Shown here piece after piece: positions 7,263 to 14,194 of a stretch of 22,433 nucleotides of DNA. The notes under the pieces are model-generated. The model saw only the letters and a program-made list of their open reading frames with translations, did no database searches and had not been told where the DNA came from. The translations under genes were made by a program, and so were the position numbers. Within the stretch, counting starts at the first letter, position 1. Each line of letters opens with the position of its first letter. Source of the DNA: CAZCWM01 sp964622625 (GTDB lineage Bacteria; Planctomycetota; Phycisphaerae; Phycisphaerales; Phycisphaeraceae); assembly GCA_964622625.1 (NCBI GenBank), contig CAZUUQ010000044.1:1-22433 (forward strand), in the 5' to 3' direction.

Positions 7263-7282
7263 GACAATCCTCCTTGATTGTC
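7263..7282 (-). promoter_or_regulatory. Flagellin leader hairpin presenting the Shine-Dalgarno in its loop; predicted CsrA-binding site
   Basis: Read on the minus strand, GACAATC (7282-7276) and GATTGTC (7269-7263) form a perfect 7-bp stem, and the six bases between them are AAGGAG (7275-7270). The stem ends directly at the ATG. CsrA recognises A(N)GGA displayed in a hairpin loop, so this is close to an ideal site and overlaps the ribosome-binding site. In Bacillus subtilis CsrA blocks hag translation at such an overlap, and FliW relieves it. Both csrA and fliW are the next two genes upstream. CsrA binding itself is inferred. Confidence 0.82.
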
Positions 7283-7308
7283 GTGCGTGGACGTCGAGCG
7301 TTTCGGTC

Positions 7309-7323
7309 GGGGCGTCATGCCCC
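7309..7323 (-). promoter_or_regulatory. Second small stem-loop in the csrA-flagellin spacer
   Basis: GGGGC and GCCCC form a 5-bp perfect stem around a 5-nt loop, about 27 bp upstream of the Shine-Dalgarno hairpin. It has no GGA in the loop and no T-run. It may be part of the flagellin 5' leader structure or a processing site between csrA and the flagellin gene; a chance dyad is possible. Confidence 0.3.
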
Positions 7324-7365
7324 TGGTGTGATCTCGACGCCTTCCGCCTGTGGCTTGTGCCGTGA

Positions 7366-7671
7366 TCAGGCGGTGCCGTTGGGCCTGGGTTCTCCGGTCA
7401 GACGTTGACGTTGCGTCGGTCGCTGCGCGGGCCCGTGGCCTCGCTTGCGCCGCAGATTCCTGTCAGCCTGGCGCAGGTCGTCGAGCTGGACGCCCGCCGC
7501 CTCGGCATTCTCGGCCCGGATGGCCTCGTAAACCTCCTTGCGATGCACCTGCACTTCACGCGGGGCGTTGATGCCCAGCCGAACCTTGTCACCCCGGATG
7601 TCGACGATGGTGATTTCGATCTCGTCCCCGATCATGATCGTTTCATCACGCTGACGGGAAAGCACCAGCAT
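7366..7671 (-). CDS. csrA: Carbon storage / flagellin translational regulator CsrA, with long C-terminal tail
   Basis: A dimeric RNA-binding protein that represses translation by occupying GGA motifs near ribosome-binding sites. The five-strand core is typical: MLVLSRQRDETIMIGDEIEI, then VDIRGDKVRLGINAP and VHRKEVYEAIRAEN. L4 and R44, the usual RNA contacts, are present. N55, aligned with an Asn of B. subtilis CsrA implicated in FliW sensitivity, is conserved. At 101 aa it is longer than the usual 60-75; the extra C-terminus from about residue 68 is Arg/Gln-rich (RQADRNLRRKRGHGPAQRPT). The start has AAGGAAGGAG centred about 13 nt upstream, which includes two AGGA sequences and hints at autoregulation. 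It sits between fliW and the flagellin gene, its likely regulatory partner and target. Confidence 0.97.
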   Translation of the reverse strand: MLVLSRQRDETIMIGDEIEITIVDIRGDKVRLGINAPREVQVHRKEVYEAIRAENAEAAGVQLDDLRQADRNLRRKRGHGPAQRPTQRQRLTGEPRPNGTA

Positions 7672-7774
7672 GTCGGTCGGCTCCTTCCTTGGGCCTCAGC
7701 GGCCGAACGCATGGCCGCGATGGTGCTGTCGCGGCGGCCCATCCATGAGCCGCCGTCCGGAACGTGGGCGACGG

Positions 7775-8221
7775 CTACGCGCTCATCGCCTCGACCGGAC
7801 TTCCCAGTTCCACCAGGGGCACGCGGGTCGTGAACCGCCGATCCGAGAGCACAAGCTGTTCGCCGCAGCGGTTGCCGCAGTGGATGACCAGCGGCCCCTG
7901 GAGGTTGCCGGTCAGCGTGTGGTCGCGTTTGTTGACGATCACCAGCACCTGCGCCTGCGACGGCGACTCGATGCCCAGGTCGCCCATCTGCTCCGGCCGA
8001 ATCGGCACGCGGTAGCTGGGCACGAACAGGCTCGGATCGGTGACCACGAACGCCAGGTCGGGCGCGTCGATGGACTGCAGCCACCAGAAGTAGCTGTCCT
8101 CGCCGCTTTCCAGCAGCACGTAACGCTTGTAGCTGGGAAAGCCCAGCAGACCCTTGGCGAAGGTGATGACGCGCTGGGCGTCGATGTCCACCTGTCCGAA
8201 GCGTGTGGTGTTGACGATCAT
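7775..8221 (-). CDS. fliW: Flagellar assembly factor FliW, CsrA antagonist
   Basis: A 148-aa protein that binds CsrA and flagellin alternately. Free flagellin sequesters FliW; when flagellin is exported, FliW is released and lifts CsrA repression. Family features are clear: MIVNTTRFGQVDIDAQRVIT, FAKGLLGFPSYKRYVLLES, LQSIDAPDLAFVVTDP and VIVNKRDHTLTGNLQGPLVI. Length matches the family (about 140-155). The frame is open back to 8347, but the extra 42 codons are low-quality and cover the candidate promoter. ATG 8221 has AGAGGA 7 nt upstream and begins exactly at the conserved MIVNT. It lies 125 bp after flgL and 103 bp before csrA. A sigma-54-like site precedes it. Confidence 0.96.
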   Translation of the reverse strand: MIVNTTRFGQVDIDAQRVITFAKGLLGFPSYKRYVLLESGEDSYFWWLQSIDAPDLAFVVTDPSLFVPSYRVPIRPEQMGDLGIESPSQAQVLVIVNKRDHTLTGNLQGPLVIHCGNRCGEQLVLSDRRFTTRVPLVELGSPVEAMSA

Positions 8222-8331
8222 GGTTCGATCCTCTGCGGCGGCCGTACCATCCTGGCGGTTGGCGGAACATCCGGGTTCCGCGGCATCCTGCCTGTGGCTC
8301 CGGTCCCGGCCGGCCGATGACCGGGCGGAGC

Positions 8332-8346
8332 GCAAACGTTGCGCCA
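8332..8346 (-). promoter_or_regulatory. Candidate sigma-54 promoter for fliW-csrA-flagellin
   Basis: On the minus strand TGGCGCAACGTTTGC (8346-8332) matches TGGCAC-N5-TTGC with one mismatch and keeps the GG-N10-GC spacing. It begins immediately after the flgL stop codon and would start transcription near 8320, about 100 bp ahead of fliW. One-mismatch hits are expected once or twice by chance in a window this size, so the location carries the argument. It coincides with an inverted repeat (GCGCAA-ACG-TTGCGC, 8330-8344). Confidence 0.5.
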
Positions 8347-10305
8347 CTAGCGCAAAAAGTCGAGCAGCGAAAGCTGGTGGCTCGCGGCCGTCACCTGCAG
8401 GTTGGCCTGGAGCTGGGTCATCAGATTCGAGTAACGCGTCGCCATTTCCGTGAAATCCTGATCCTGCAATGCACTGAGCGTGCTCTGTTCCGCGAGTTTC
8501 AGGGCGTTGGCCCTGGTCGTGGCGTCGTCCATCTGCCGTGCCCGGATGCCCACACTGCCGCGGGCCTGCACCAGCCGATCGATGTCCGCTTCAAGTTTCT
8601 CCAGAGCAACCTCGATGCCAGCACCGCCCGGAGTCAGCAGCGCGTCGCGAATTTCCTGCAAATGCGTGAACAGACTCTCAACACGGACAGTTGCTTTGTC
8701 TTCGCTGGTGATGGTCGCGCCCGCGCCGGCATTGAAGGCGATGCCCAGGTCTTCCGCCGCCCGGCTCACGATCTGGCCGCTGTCCGCCTGTCCGTAGATC
8801 CTGAAGGCGCCGCCGCCCGCCGTGTTGTCCGTGATCTCCAGGCCGTTGCCCACAGCCGCCAGCCCCACCACGAAGTCCACGCCGACCGTCAGGCCCGCGC
8901 CCGCGGCCGCGGTCTCGATCGCGGTGATGACCTGTCCGACCGTGGTCAGGCCCGTCACATCCACGTCGAAGCTCGTGCCGTCATGCAGCTCGATGCGGAA
9001 GTCGGGCTGGCCGGCGACGGTCTCCACACCGGCGCCGCGGTTGAAGTCGGTCAGCTTCGTGCTCAGATCGAAGCTGCGCAGGCCCAGGTCGGTCGCCGTC
9101 GTGCCGCCGTTCTCGCCGATGGAGAGGTTCACGCCGCTGACGTCGCTGACCAGGTTCAGGCCGGTGCCCGCGTCATTGATCTCCAGGCGCAACCCCATGT
9201 CGAGCTGGGCGATGACATTCTGAAGGTCTTCGATGGTCACAGCCGTGGAGAAATCCGCGACCTTGGTCGTGCTTCCCTGGGTGATGTGCAGGCCGCTGGC
9301 CCAGTCGATGGCCGGTCCGAGCGATGCGAGCGTGGTCAGCCTGGTCAGGCGCGGGTTGAGGTCGGTGGGCGCGGTGGCGGCCGGGCCCGGCGTGGCGGTG
9401 AAGACCAGGCCCAGGTCGGCCGCGGTCTTGCCCGCGCCCAGGTCGGCGATGGCGAGGGTGTCGCCGGCCGCGATGTTCACGCTCAGGCCGTTGCCCGTCA
9501 CGGCGACGGTGCTCGTGCCGCCGAGGTCGGCGATGGCCTGATCGAGAATCGCCGCGACGTCGGCGAGCGTGTCGGCCGTCGACAGATCGACCGACATCGG
9601 CGAGCCGTTGACCGACAGTTGCACCGATCCGAGGCGGACGCCCTCGCCCAGCGCGCCGCGCAGGTCGGCCAGGCGCGTGGCGGCCAGGGCCTGCGGGTCC
9701 AGGTCGATTTCGCTCCTGACGCGGGCGGTGAGCTGGCCGAAGGCCTCGATGCCGTTGGTGTTGACCGCCACCGGACGATCCAGACCCACGTCCAGAAGCA
9801 GATTCGAGGTCGCGCCGGTGTAGCGCATGCCGCCGAGCGTGGTCTCCTGGATCACGCCGCCGCCGAAAGCCTGATTGCCGCCGAAGAGGTTGACGTACTG
9901 GTAGCTGCGGTTGGCGATTTCCTGCGCGGCCCGGAGGGCTTCGTCGAGGACGGCCGCAATGGTGGAGCGCGTGGCGTCGTCGCTGCCCGCGCCGATCTGG
10001 CTGGCGGCGTCGTCGCGGGCTTTGAGCAGAACCTCGTGCAGGTCATTGAGGGCCGCGTCGGTGTTGTCCAGCACGCCGGCCGCGTGGCTGAGGTTGCGCT
10101 CCTGCGTGTCGCGGCGCTGCAGCAGGTTCTGCAGGTGCAGAATCGACGCGGCCGCGCCCGGATCGTCCGACGGACGCAGCACCCGCTTGTAGAGGTGGTC
10201 CTGCGTGTCGAACAGCGCCATCTGCGTGCGGCGCAGGTTGGCGAGCATCGCGTCGCTGCTCTGCAGCGTGGAGATGCGCCCGATGTTGCTGCCGATGCGT
10301 GTCAT
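8347..10305 (-). CDS. flgL: Flagellar hook-filament junction protein FlgL (HAP3), enlarged
   Basis: FlgL joins the FlgK layer to the first flagellins. The N-terminus MTRIGSNIGRISTLQSSDAM and helix LKARDDAASQIGAGSDD resemble flagellin D0/D1, and the C-terminus (VGIRARQMDDATTRANALKL, then LQDQDFTEMATRYSNLMTQL) forms the matching half. At 652 aa it is about twice the 317 aa of E. coli FlgL. The surplus is three similar modules of roughly 100-110 residues (about 222-331, 332-425, 430-522). Each has a strand-rich start, a helix like TVGQVITAIETAA, then a G-L-x-(I/V/L) strand and a DLG(L/I) ending (TAADLGL, TATDLGL, AAEDLGI), the pattern of flagellin hook-IN repeats. These would project from the junction surface. 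The start has no clear Shine-Dalgarno; it follows flgK by 21 bp. Confidence 0.93.
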   Translation of the reverse strand: MTRIGSNIGRISTLQSSDAMLANLRRTQMALFDTQDHLYKRVLRPSDDPGAAASILHLQNLLQRRDTQERNLSHAAGVLDNTDAALNDLHEVLLKARDDAASQIGAGSDDATRSTIAAVLDEALRAAQEIANRSYQYVNLFGGNQAFGGGVIQETTLGGMRYTGATSNLLLDVGLDRPVAVNTNGIEAFGQLTARVRSEIDLDPQALAATRLADLRGALGEGVRLGSVQLSVNGSPMSVDLSTADTLADVAAILDQAIADLGGTSTVAVTGNGLSVNIAAGDTLAIADLGAGKTAADLGLVFTATPGPAATAPTDLNPRLTRLTTLASLGPAIDWASGLHITQGSTTKVADFSTAVTIEDLQNVIAQLDMGLRLEINDAGTGLNLVSDVSGVNLSIGENGGTTATDLGLRSFDLSTKLTDFNRGAGVETVAGQPDFRIELHDGTSFDVDVTGLTTVGQVITAIETAAAGAGLTVGVDFVVGLAAVGNGLEITDNTAGGGAFRIYGQADSGQIVSRAAEDLGIAFNAGAGATITSEDKATVRVESLFTHLQEIRDALLTPGGAGIEVALEKLEADIDRLVQARGSVGIRARQMDDATTRANALKLAEQSTLSALQDQDFTEMATRYSNLMTQLQANLQVTAASHQLSLLDFLR

Positions 10306-10326
10306 GGCGGTATGGGTCGCTGGAGG

Positions 10327-12057
10327 TTAGAGAATGCTCAGAAGGGTCTGCATCAGTTCGTCCACGACGGAGATGAAGCGGGCGTTGCCCTGGTAGGCAC
10401 GCTGGAATGTCAGCAGATTGATGGCCTCCTCGTCGGCATTGACGCCGCTGACAGCCGCCTGCTGGGTCTGGAGATTCTGAACGACGACGGTGTCGGCCTT
10501 GGTCTGATCCTCGGCCAGGCTGCGGCGGGCGCCGACGTCAAAGACGTGGTCGGCCCAGTATTGTCCGAGACTGCGTCCGCCGAGAGCGTCGAGGCTCCGC
10601 CCGCGCAGGGCGGCCATGGCCAGGGCGTTGGCATTGGGCGCCTCGGCCGTGCCGCCCGCCAGCAGGCGGTGGTCGGCCGCGAGGGTCTGCGAAACCTCGA
10701 TGCTGCGCGCATCGCGGCCCGTGAAGAAGGTGTTCAATCCCAGGGCCGCCAGCGCGCCGCTGGTGTCGGCCCCGAAGCGGATCTCGAAGTTGCTGTCGGT
10801 GCTGCTGATGGTCAGCCGTCCGCTGGCGTCGACCGACGCGCTGACGTTCGCCACGGCATTGAGCTGGGCGACGATGTCGTTGAGCGTGGTGTCGGGCGTG
10901 CCGCCCACGCCGACCTTGATGTCGATGCCCACGGTGCGATCGACCGGCGGCTGCACGGAGTTCTGGCGGACGATCAGCTCGAAGCTGCCGCTGGTGACGC
11001 GCGAGCCGTAGTCCAGTTCGGCATCGTCGCTGCCCAGAGCGGCGGCCGGATCGGCCACGACGCTGTGCGCGGTGATCGACTGGTAGCCGCTGAGGCCCTG
11101 GCCCTGGCTGTGCAGGCGGTTGACCTGCCAGATGATCTCAGCCGCGAGGTTGTCGATCGTGGCCAGGGCGCCGCCGACATCGTTGTTGATGCTGGCGACC
11201 TTCGCGCCCAGCCTGCCGGTGGTCGCGCCGATGATCGTCGTATCGTCTGTGACCCGCAGCGTGGCCCGCACGCCGCCGTCGACGTCCTGCTGTTCGATGC
11301 TCACGCCCCGGCTCTTGCCGCCGAGCATGATCGGCACCGAGCCGACGTAGATATCCACCTTGCCGTCGATCTCCCGGGTGGAAATCTGCATGTACTGCGA
11401 CAGTTCGCCCAGGAGCTGATCGCGCTGGTCGCGAAGGGTGGGCGCGCCGTTGGGATCGCTGCCGCCGTCGCGGGCGATCTGGGTGTTGAGTCTTTCGATG
11501 CGGCCCAGCAGGTCATTGACGGCCGCGACGTCGTTGTCGAGCCCGGCACTGAGTTGATCGCGCAGGGCGCCGAGGCCCTGACGCAGCTCATGGAGGGCGC
11601 TGGCGATGTTGGCGCCCTCGTTGATCACCGGTGTGCGGAAGGCTGGATCGCTGACGCGGCCCTGCAATTGTTCCCAGGCGGCGAAGAAGGCTTCGAGTCG
11701 GCCGGCCAGGCTGCTGCGCGAACCGGTGGTCTCGTCGAGCTGCAGGGCGTCTTCGAGGGCCTCGATCTGGGCCAGGACGTCGGCCGACAATTGCGAGCCG
11801 GACTGGTCGGAGATGGCGTTGCGCAGGCGGCCCTCAAGCGCGTTGTCGATCTCGCGGGCGATCTGCTGAATCTGCACGCCCCGGCCGATCCACAGGCCGG
11901 CCTCGATCTCCTGCGCGCCCACCGGGGCCATGTGTACGCTCTGGCGGTGGTAACCCGGCGTGGCGACGTTCGCCAGATTGTTGCCCACGACCTCCAGGGC
12001 CGCCTGCGAGGCCAGCAGGCCCGAGCGTCCGATCTGCAGTGATGTGCTCAGTGCCAT
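10327..12057 (-). CDS. flgK: Flagellar hook-associated protein FlgK (HAP1)
   Basis: FlgK caps the hook and forms the first junction zone with FlgL. The 576-aa product has the flagellar rod/hook N-terminal signature (LQIGRSGLLASQAALEVVGN followed by NLANVATPGYHRQ). Next come a long helical region (residues about 85-235, including LRDQRDQLLGELSQYMQI, diagnostic of FlgK), a central beta-rich domain (about 250-480), and the C-terminal helix SGVNADEEAINLLTFQRAYQ ending in DELMQTLLSIL. Length is close to the 547 aa of E. coli FlgK. It lies 35 bp after flgN and 21 bp before flgL, as expected for a chaperone-substrate group. No Shine-Dalgarno is evident before the ATG, so translation may depend on coupling within the operon. 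Confidence 0.96.
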   Translation of the reverse strand: MALSTSLQIGRSGLLASQAALEVVGNNLANVATPGYHRQSVHMAPVGAQEIEAGLWIGRGVQIQQIAREIDNALEGRLRNAISDQSGSQLSADVLAQIEALEDALQLDETTGSRSSLAGRLEAFFAAWEQLQGRVSDPAFRTPVINEGANIASALHELRQGLGALRDQLSAGLDNDVAAVNDLLGRIERLNTQIARDGGSDPNGAPTLRDQRDQLLGELSQYMQISTREIDGKVDIYVGSVPIMLGGKSRGVSIEQQDVDGGVRATLRVTDDTTIIGATTGRLGAKVASINNDVGGALATIDNLAAEIIWQVNRLHSQGQGLSGYQSITAHSVVADPAAALGSDDAELDYGSRVTSGSFELIVRQNSVQPPVDRTVGIDIKVGVGGTPDTTLNDIVAQLNAVANVSASVDASGRLTISSTDSNFEIRFGADTSGALAALGLNTFFTGRDARSIEVSQTLAADHRLLAGGTAEAPNANALAMAALRGRSLDALGGRSLGQYWADHVFDVGARRSLAEDQTKADTVVVQNLQTQQAAVSGVNADEEAINLLTFQRAYQGNARFISVVDELMQTLLSIL

Positions 12058-12092
12058 GTCGCGTGTCCGGTGCTTGGCGGATCAGGCAGTTC

Positions 12093-12596
12093 TCACGCGG
12101 TGAGGTTCAGTGTGCGGACGGCCAGGGCGGCCTTCGGGACCGCTCCCTTGCGGCTGTAGGTGCCGACGCCGGTCATGGCCGCGCCGATGGTCTGCATCAC
12201 ACCCTGCATGTGGCGCAGCAGGGATTCTGTGGCTCGCCGGGCGATGCCGCCGGCCCGCTGGACCTGCTCGATCAGGCTGCGCAGCTCCTCGCGGCGATGG
12301 AGCAAACCGGCTGCCAGCGGCGCGGGCAGATGCCCGGCCACCTCGCGCAGCGGCATCGGGGCCGCGGCGTCGGGCTGCACGGCCAGCGTCAGCTCGGCCG
12401 TCAGCATCTGCCGCTGCTTCTCCAGCGAGGCGATGCGCTGAATCTGCTCGTTCTCCAGCCGGCAGCAGTCGCGCAGCTCGGCGGCCTTGGCCTCGCGCAG
12501 CGCCTGCTGCTTGCGCTCGATCAGCGTCAGCAGCGTGCGATGGGCGTCGCTCTGCTGGTCGAGCACATCCTCGATGCGGCGGATCAGGTCATCCAT
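12093..12596 (-). CDS. flgN: FlgN-like export chaperone for FlgK/FlgL
   Basis: A 167-aa, highly helical protein between flgJ and flgK, the usual place of the FlgN chaperone that delivers FlgK and FlgL to the export gate. Residues about 1-85 form a long amphipathic coiled-coil-like helix pair (MDDLIRRIEDVLDQQSDAHR ... ALREAKAAELRDCCRLENEQ), and a second pair occupies about 100-145 (HRREELRSLIEQVQRAGGIA). The C-terminus contains TYSRKGA, a pattern common in FlgN-family tails. The ATG at 12596 has GGAGG 10 nt upstream and overlaps the flgJ stop region by 8 bp, so coupling is likely; the open frame back to 12653 adds only Arg/Pro-rich residues. FlgN sequences diverge strongly, so the call rests on helix pattern, size and position. 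Confidence 0.7.
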   Translation of the reverse strand: MDDLIRRIEDVLDQQSDAHRTLLTLIERKQQALREAKAAELRDCCRLENEQIQRIASLEKQRQMLTAELTLAVQPDAAAPMPLREVAGHLPAPLAAGLLHRREELRSLIEQVQRAGGIARRATESLLRHMQGVMQTIGAAMTGVGTYSRKGAVPKAALAVRTLNLTA

Positions 12597-13047
12597 GACG
12601 GTTGATCCTCCCCGCGGTGGACGGGCCGATCGCCGCCGGCTGGGTGGCGCCAACGCGGACTTCGACCTGGCGCATGATGCGCTGGTAGACAGCCTCGACG
12701 ATCGGCAGATTCATGCCCTGGGCCATGCGGTCGGCCAGCTCCGTGTCGAGCTGGGCGGCGAAAATGTCCTCGGTCGAGCCGCCGTGGAACATGTCACTCT
12801 TGAACGGATCCTCGCGCATCTGCTGAAGCAGCGGCAGCAGGAGCGTCGACGCCACGAGCTGCTCCGATGCCTGACGCACCTGTGCCCGCACCTTGTCCGG
12901 CACCGCCCCGCCGGCCGCCTGGCGCGTGCGTGTCCGGCCGGCGAGCTGCGCGGCAAAGTCGCCATCGCCGCGAGGCAGGCGGGCGTCGTGCGCGGCCTGG
13001 GCGGCTTGGGTGACAGTCGTCGTGGTGTCGAGGGCGCTGAGGTTCAT
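12589..13047 (-). CDS. flgJ: FlgJ-type rod-binding protein without muramidase domain
   Basis: A 152-aa protein carrying only the rod-binding half of FlgJ. The domain (about residues 55-130) is recognisable as LVASTLLLPLLQQMREDPFK, then MFHGGSTEDIFAAQLDTELA and DRMAQGMNLPIVEAVYQRIM; the flexible N-terminus is Thr/Ala-rich. Two-domain FlgJ of gammaproteobacteria (about 310 aa) adds a C-terminal peptidoglycan hydrolase, absent here, so another enzyme must open the cell wall for the rod. Single-domain FlgJ is common outside the gammaproteobacteria. It lies 33 bp after flgI and its stop overlaps the start of flgN. The Shine-Dalgarno is weak (AAGG). Confidence 0.87.
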   Translation of the reverse strand: MNLSALDTTTTVTQAAQAAHDARLPRGDGDFAAQLAGRTRTRQAAGGAVPDKVRAQVRQASEQLVASTLLLPLLQQMREDPFKSDMFHGGSTEDIFAAQLDTELADRMAQGMNLPIVEAVYQRIMRQVEVRVGATQPAAIGPSTAGRINRHG

Positions 13048-13080
13048 GGCTGCCTTGGAGCGGCGGTGGTTGTTCGTCGT

Positions 13081-14175
13081 TTACTGGATGATGAGTTCGG
13101 CCTTGAGGGCGCCGCTGGCTTTCAGTTCGCGGATGATGGTCACACGGTCAGGGGCCGGCACTTTGAGCTGTTCGAGGGCCGCCAGCAGATCACGCATCCG
13201 CGTGCCGCCGAGGTTCTGCGGGTCGAAGCCGATGAAATTGCTGGCGTTGACGTCGGGGTTGGCGGCCGTCGGCTGCGGCTGGGGAGTGATGGTGGTGATC
13301 GTCAGGCCCGGATGCGAGATGAACGTCGGCTTCACCTCGACGTCGGCGCCGACGATGATCGTGTGCGTCCGCTGGTTGATGAGCACCTTCGCGCCGCTGG
13401 AGATGATCGACAGGTCCAGGTGGCTCTGCAGGACGCGGCTGATGAACGCGGCCGGATTGGCCCGCTCCCAGGCCGGCATGTCGATCACCACGTTGCGCGG
13501 ATCGACGGCCATGGCGATCGTCGCCGGCGTCCCGTCCACGCTCATTTCGTGGTTGATCAGGTCGGCAATGATGAAGGCGTTGGCCCAGCCGGCGTCCTGC
13601 TCGTTGAGCACCAGGGTGATCTGGCCGGCGTCGTTCATGAACCGGGCGCGGATGTCAGCCACCATCTGCGCGCCCTGCTTGACCACGCCGACGGTCGGCG
13701 TGTCGCGATCCTCGATCAGCACCGGCCCGGAGGCGAAGGCGAACACCGGCGAATCCGGCAGCGGGCCGGTCATCGGAAACAGAAACAGCCGTCCGCCTTC
13801 GAGGCTCTTGGCCGTGCCGATGGCGCTGACGTACACGTCGATGCGGTCGCCTTCGCGCACTCCGTCGGCCGGCACGGTTGCCTCGAGCGCGACCAGGGCC
13901 ACGTTCTTGGCGTCCTTCAGTTCGGCCGCGACCGTGTTGGGGTCGATCAGCCGCTGCATCACCGCCGCCAGGGGTCGCGCGGCCGGCAGAAACTTGCCGT
14001 CGCCCGTGCCCTTGAGGCCGACCACCAGCCCCATGCCCACGAGCGTGCTGCGCTCGGCGCCCTTGATCCGCGCCAGGTCACGCACCTGCAATGCCGCCGC
14101 CTGATCGGTCAGGCCCGCAATGATTGTGCCGCTCAGGGCGACGATGGCGACGAGTTGAAGCGTGCGGCATGTCAT
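13081..14175 (-). CDS. flgI: Flagellar P-ring protein FlgI
   Basis: FlgI assembles the P-ring around the rod in the peptidoglycan layer, helped by FlgA. The 364-aa precursor starts with a Sec signal peptide (hydrophobic core LVAIVALSGTIIAGL, likely cleavage after QAAA). The mature protein then opens with LQVRDLARIKGAERSTLVGM and GLVVGLKGTGDG, the family hallmark. Further conserved parts are REGDRIDVYVSAIGTAKSLE, GGRLFLFPMTG and INQRTHTIIVGADVEVKP, and the C-terminal TRMRDLLAALEQLKVPAPDR. Length agrees with E. coli FlgI (365 aa). It follows flgH by 19 bp and is surely in the same transcript. Presence of P- and L-ring genes implies a Gram-negative envelope. Confidence 0.97.
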   Translation of the reverse strand: MTCRTLQLVAIVALSGTIIAGLTDQAAALQVRDLARIKGAERSTLVGMGLVVGLKGTGDGKFLPAARPLAAVMQRLIDPNTVAAELKDAKNVALVALEATVPADGVREGDRIDVYVSAIGTAKSLEGGRLFLFPMTGPLPDSPVFAFASGPVLIEDRDTPTVGVVKQGAQMVADIRARFMNDAGQITLVLNEQDAGWANAFIIADLINHEMSVDGTPATIAMAVDPRNVVIDMPAWERANPAAFISRVLQSHLDLSIISSGAKVLINQRTHTIIVGADVEVKPTFISHPGLTITTITPQPQPTAANPDVNASNFIGFDPQNLGGTRMRDLLAALEQLKVPAPDRVTIIRELKASGALKAELIIQ

Positions 14176-14194
14176 GGTGACGGACGTCTCCGCG

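Noticed and set aside
8222..8347. Upstream extension of FliW to ATG 8347
   Set aside because: It overlaps the flgL stop and the candidate promoter. The conserved family start MIVNT has its own good ribosome site at 8229-8234.
8317..12042. 1241-codon open frame on the plus strand
   Set aside because: It is antisense to flgL and flgK, both strongly supported. The translation is Gly/Ala/Arg/His-rich low-complexity sequence with no domain, as expected from high-GC codon bias on the opposite strand.
12302..12316. Sigma-54-like site TGGCAGCCGGTTTGC on the minus strand inside flgN
   Set aside because: One mismatch and correct spacing, but it is within coding sequence 245 bp before flgK, and one or two such hits are expected by chance. 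It could be revisited if a transcript start is found near 12290.
14117..14131. Sigma-54-like site CGGCACAATCATTGC on the minus strand inside flgI
   Set aside because: It falls in the signal-peptide codons of flgI, with about 900 bp of flgI still downstream and no gene start nearby, so chance is more likely.
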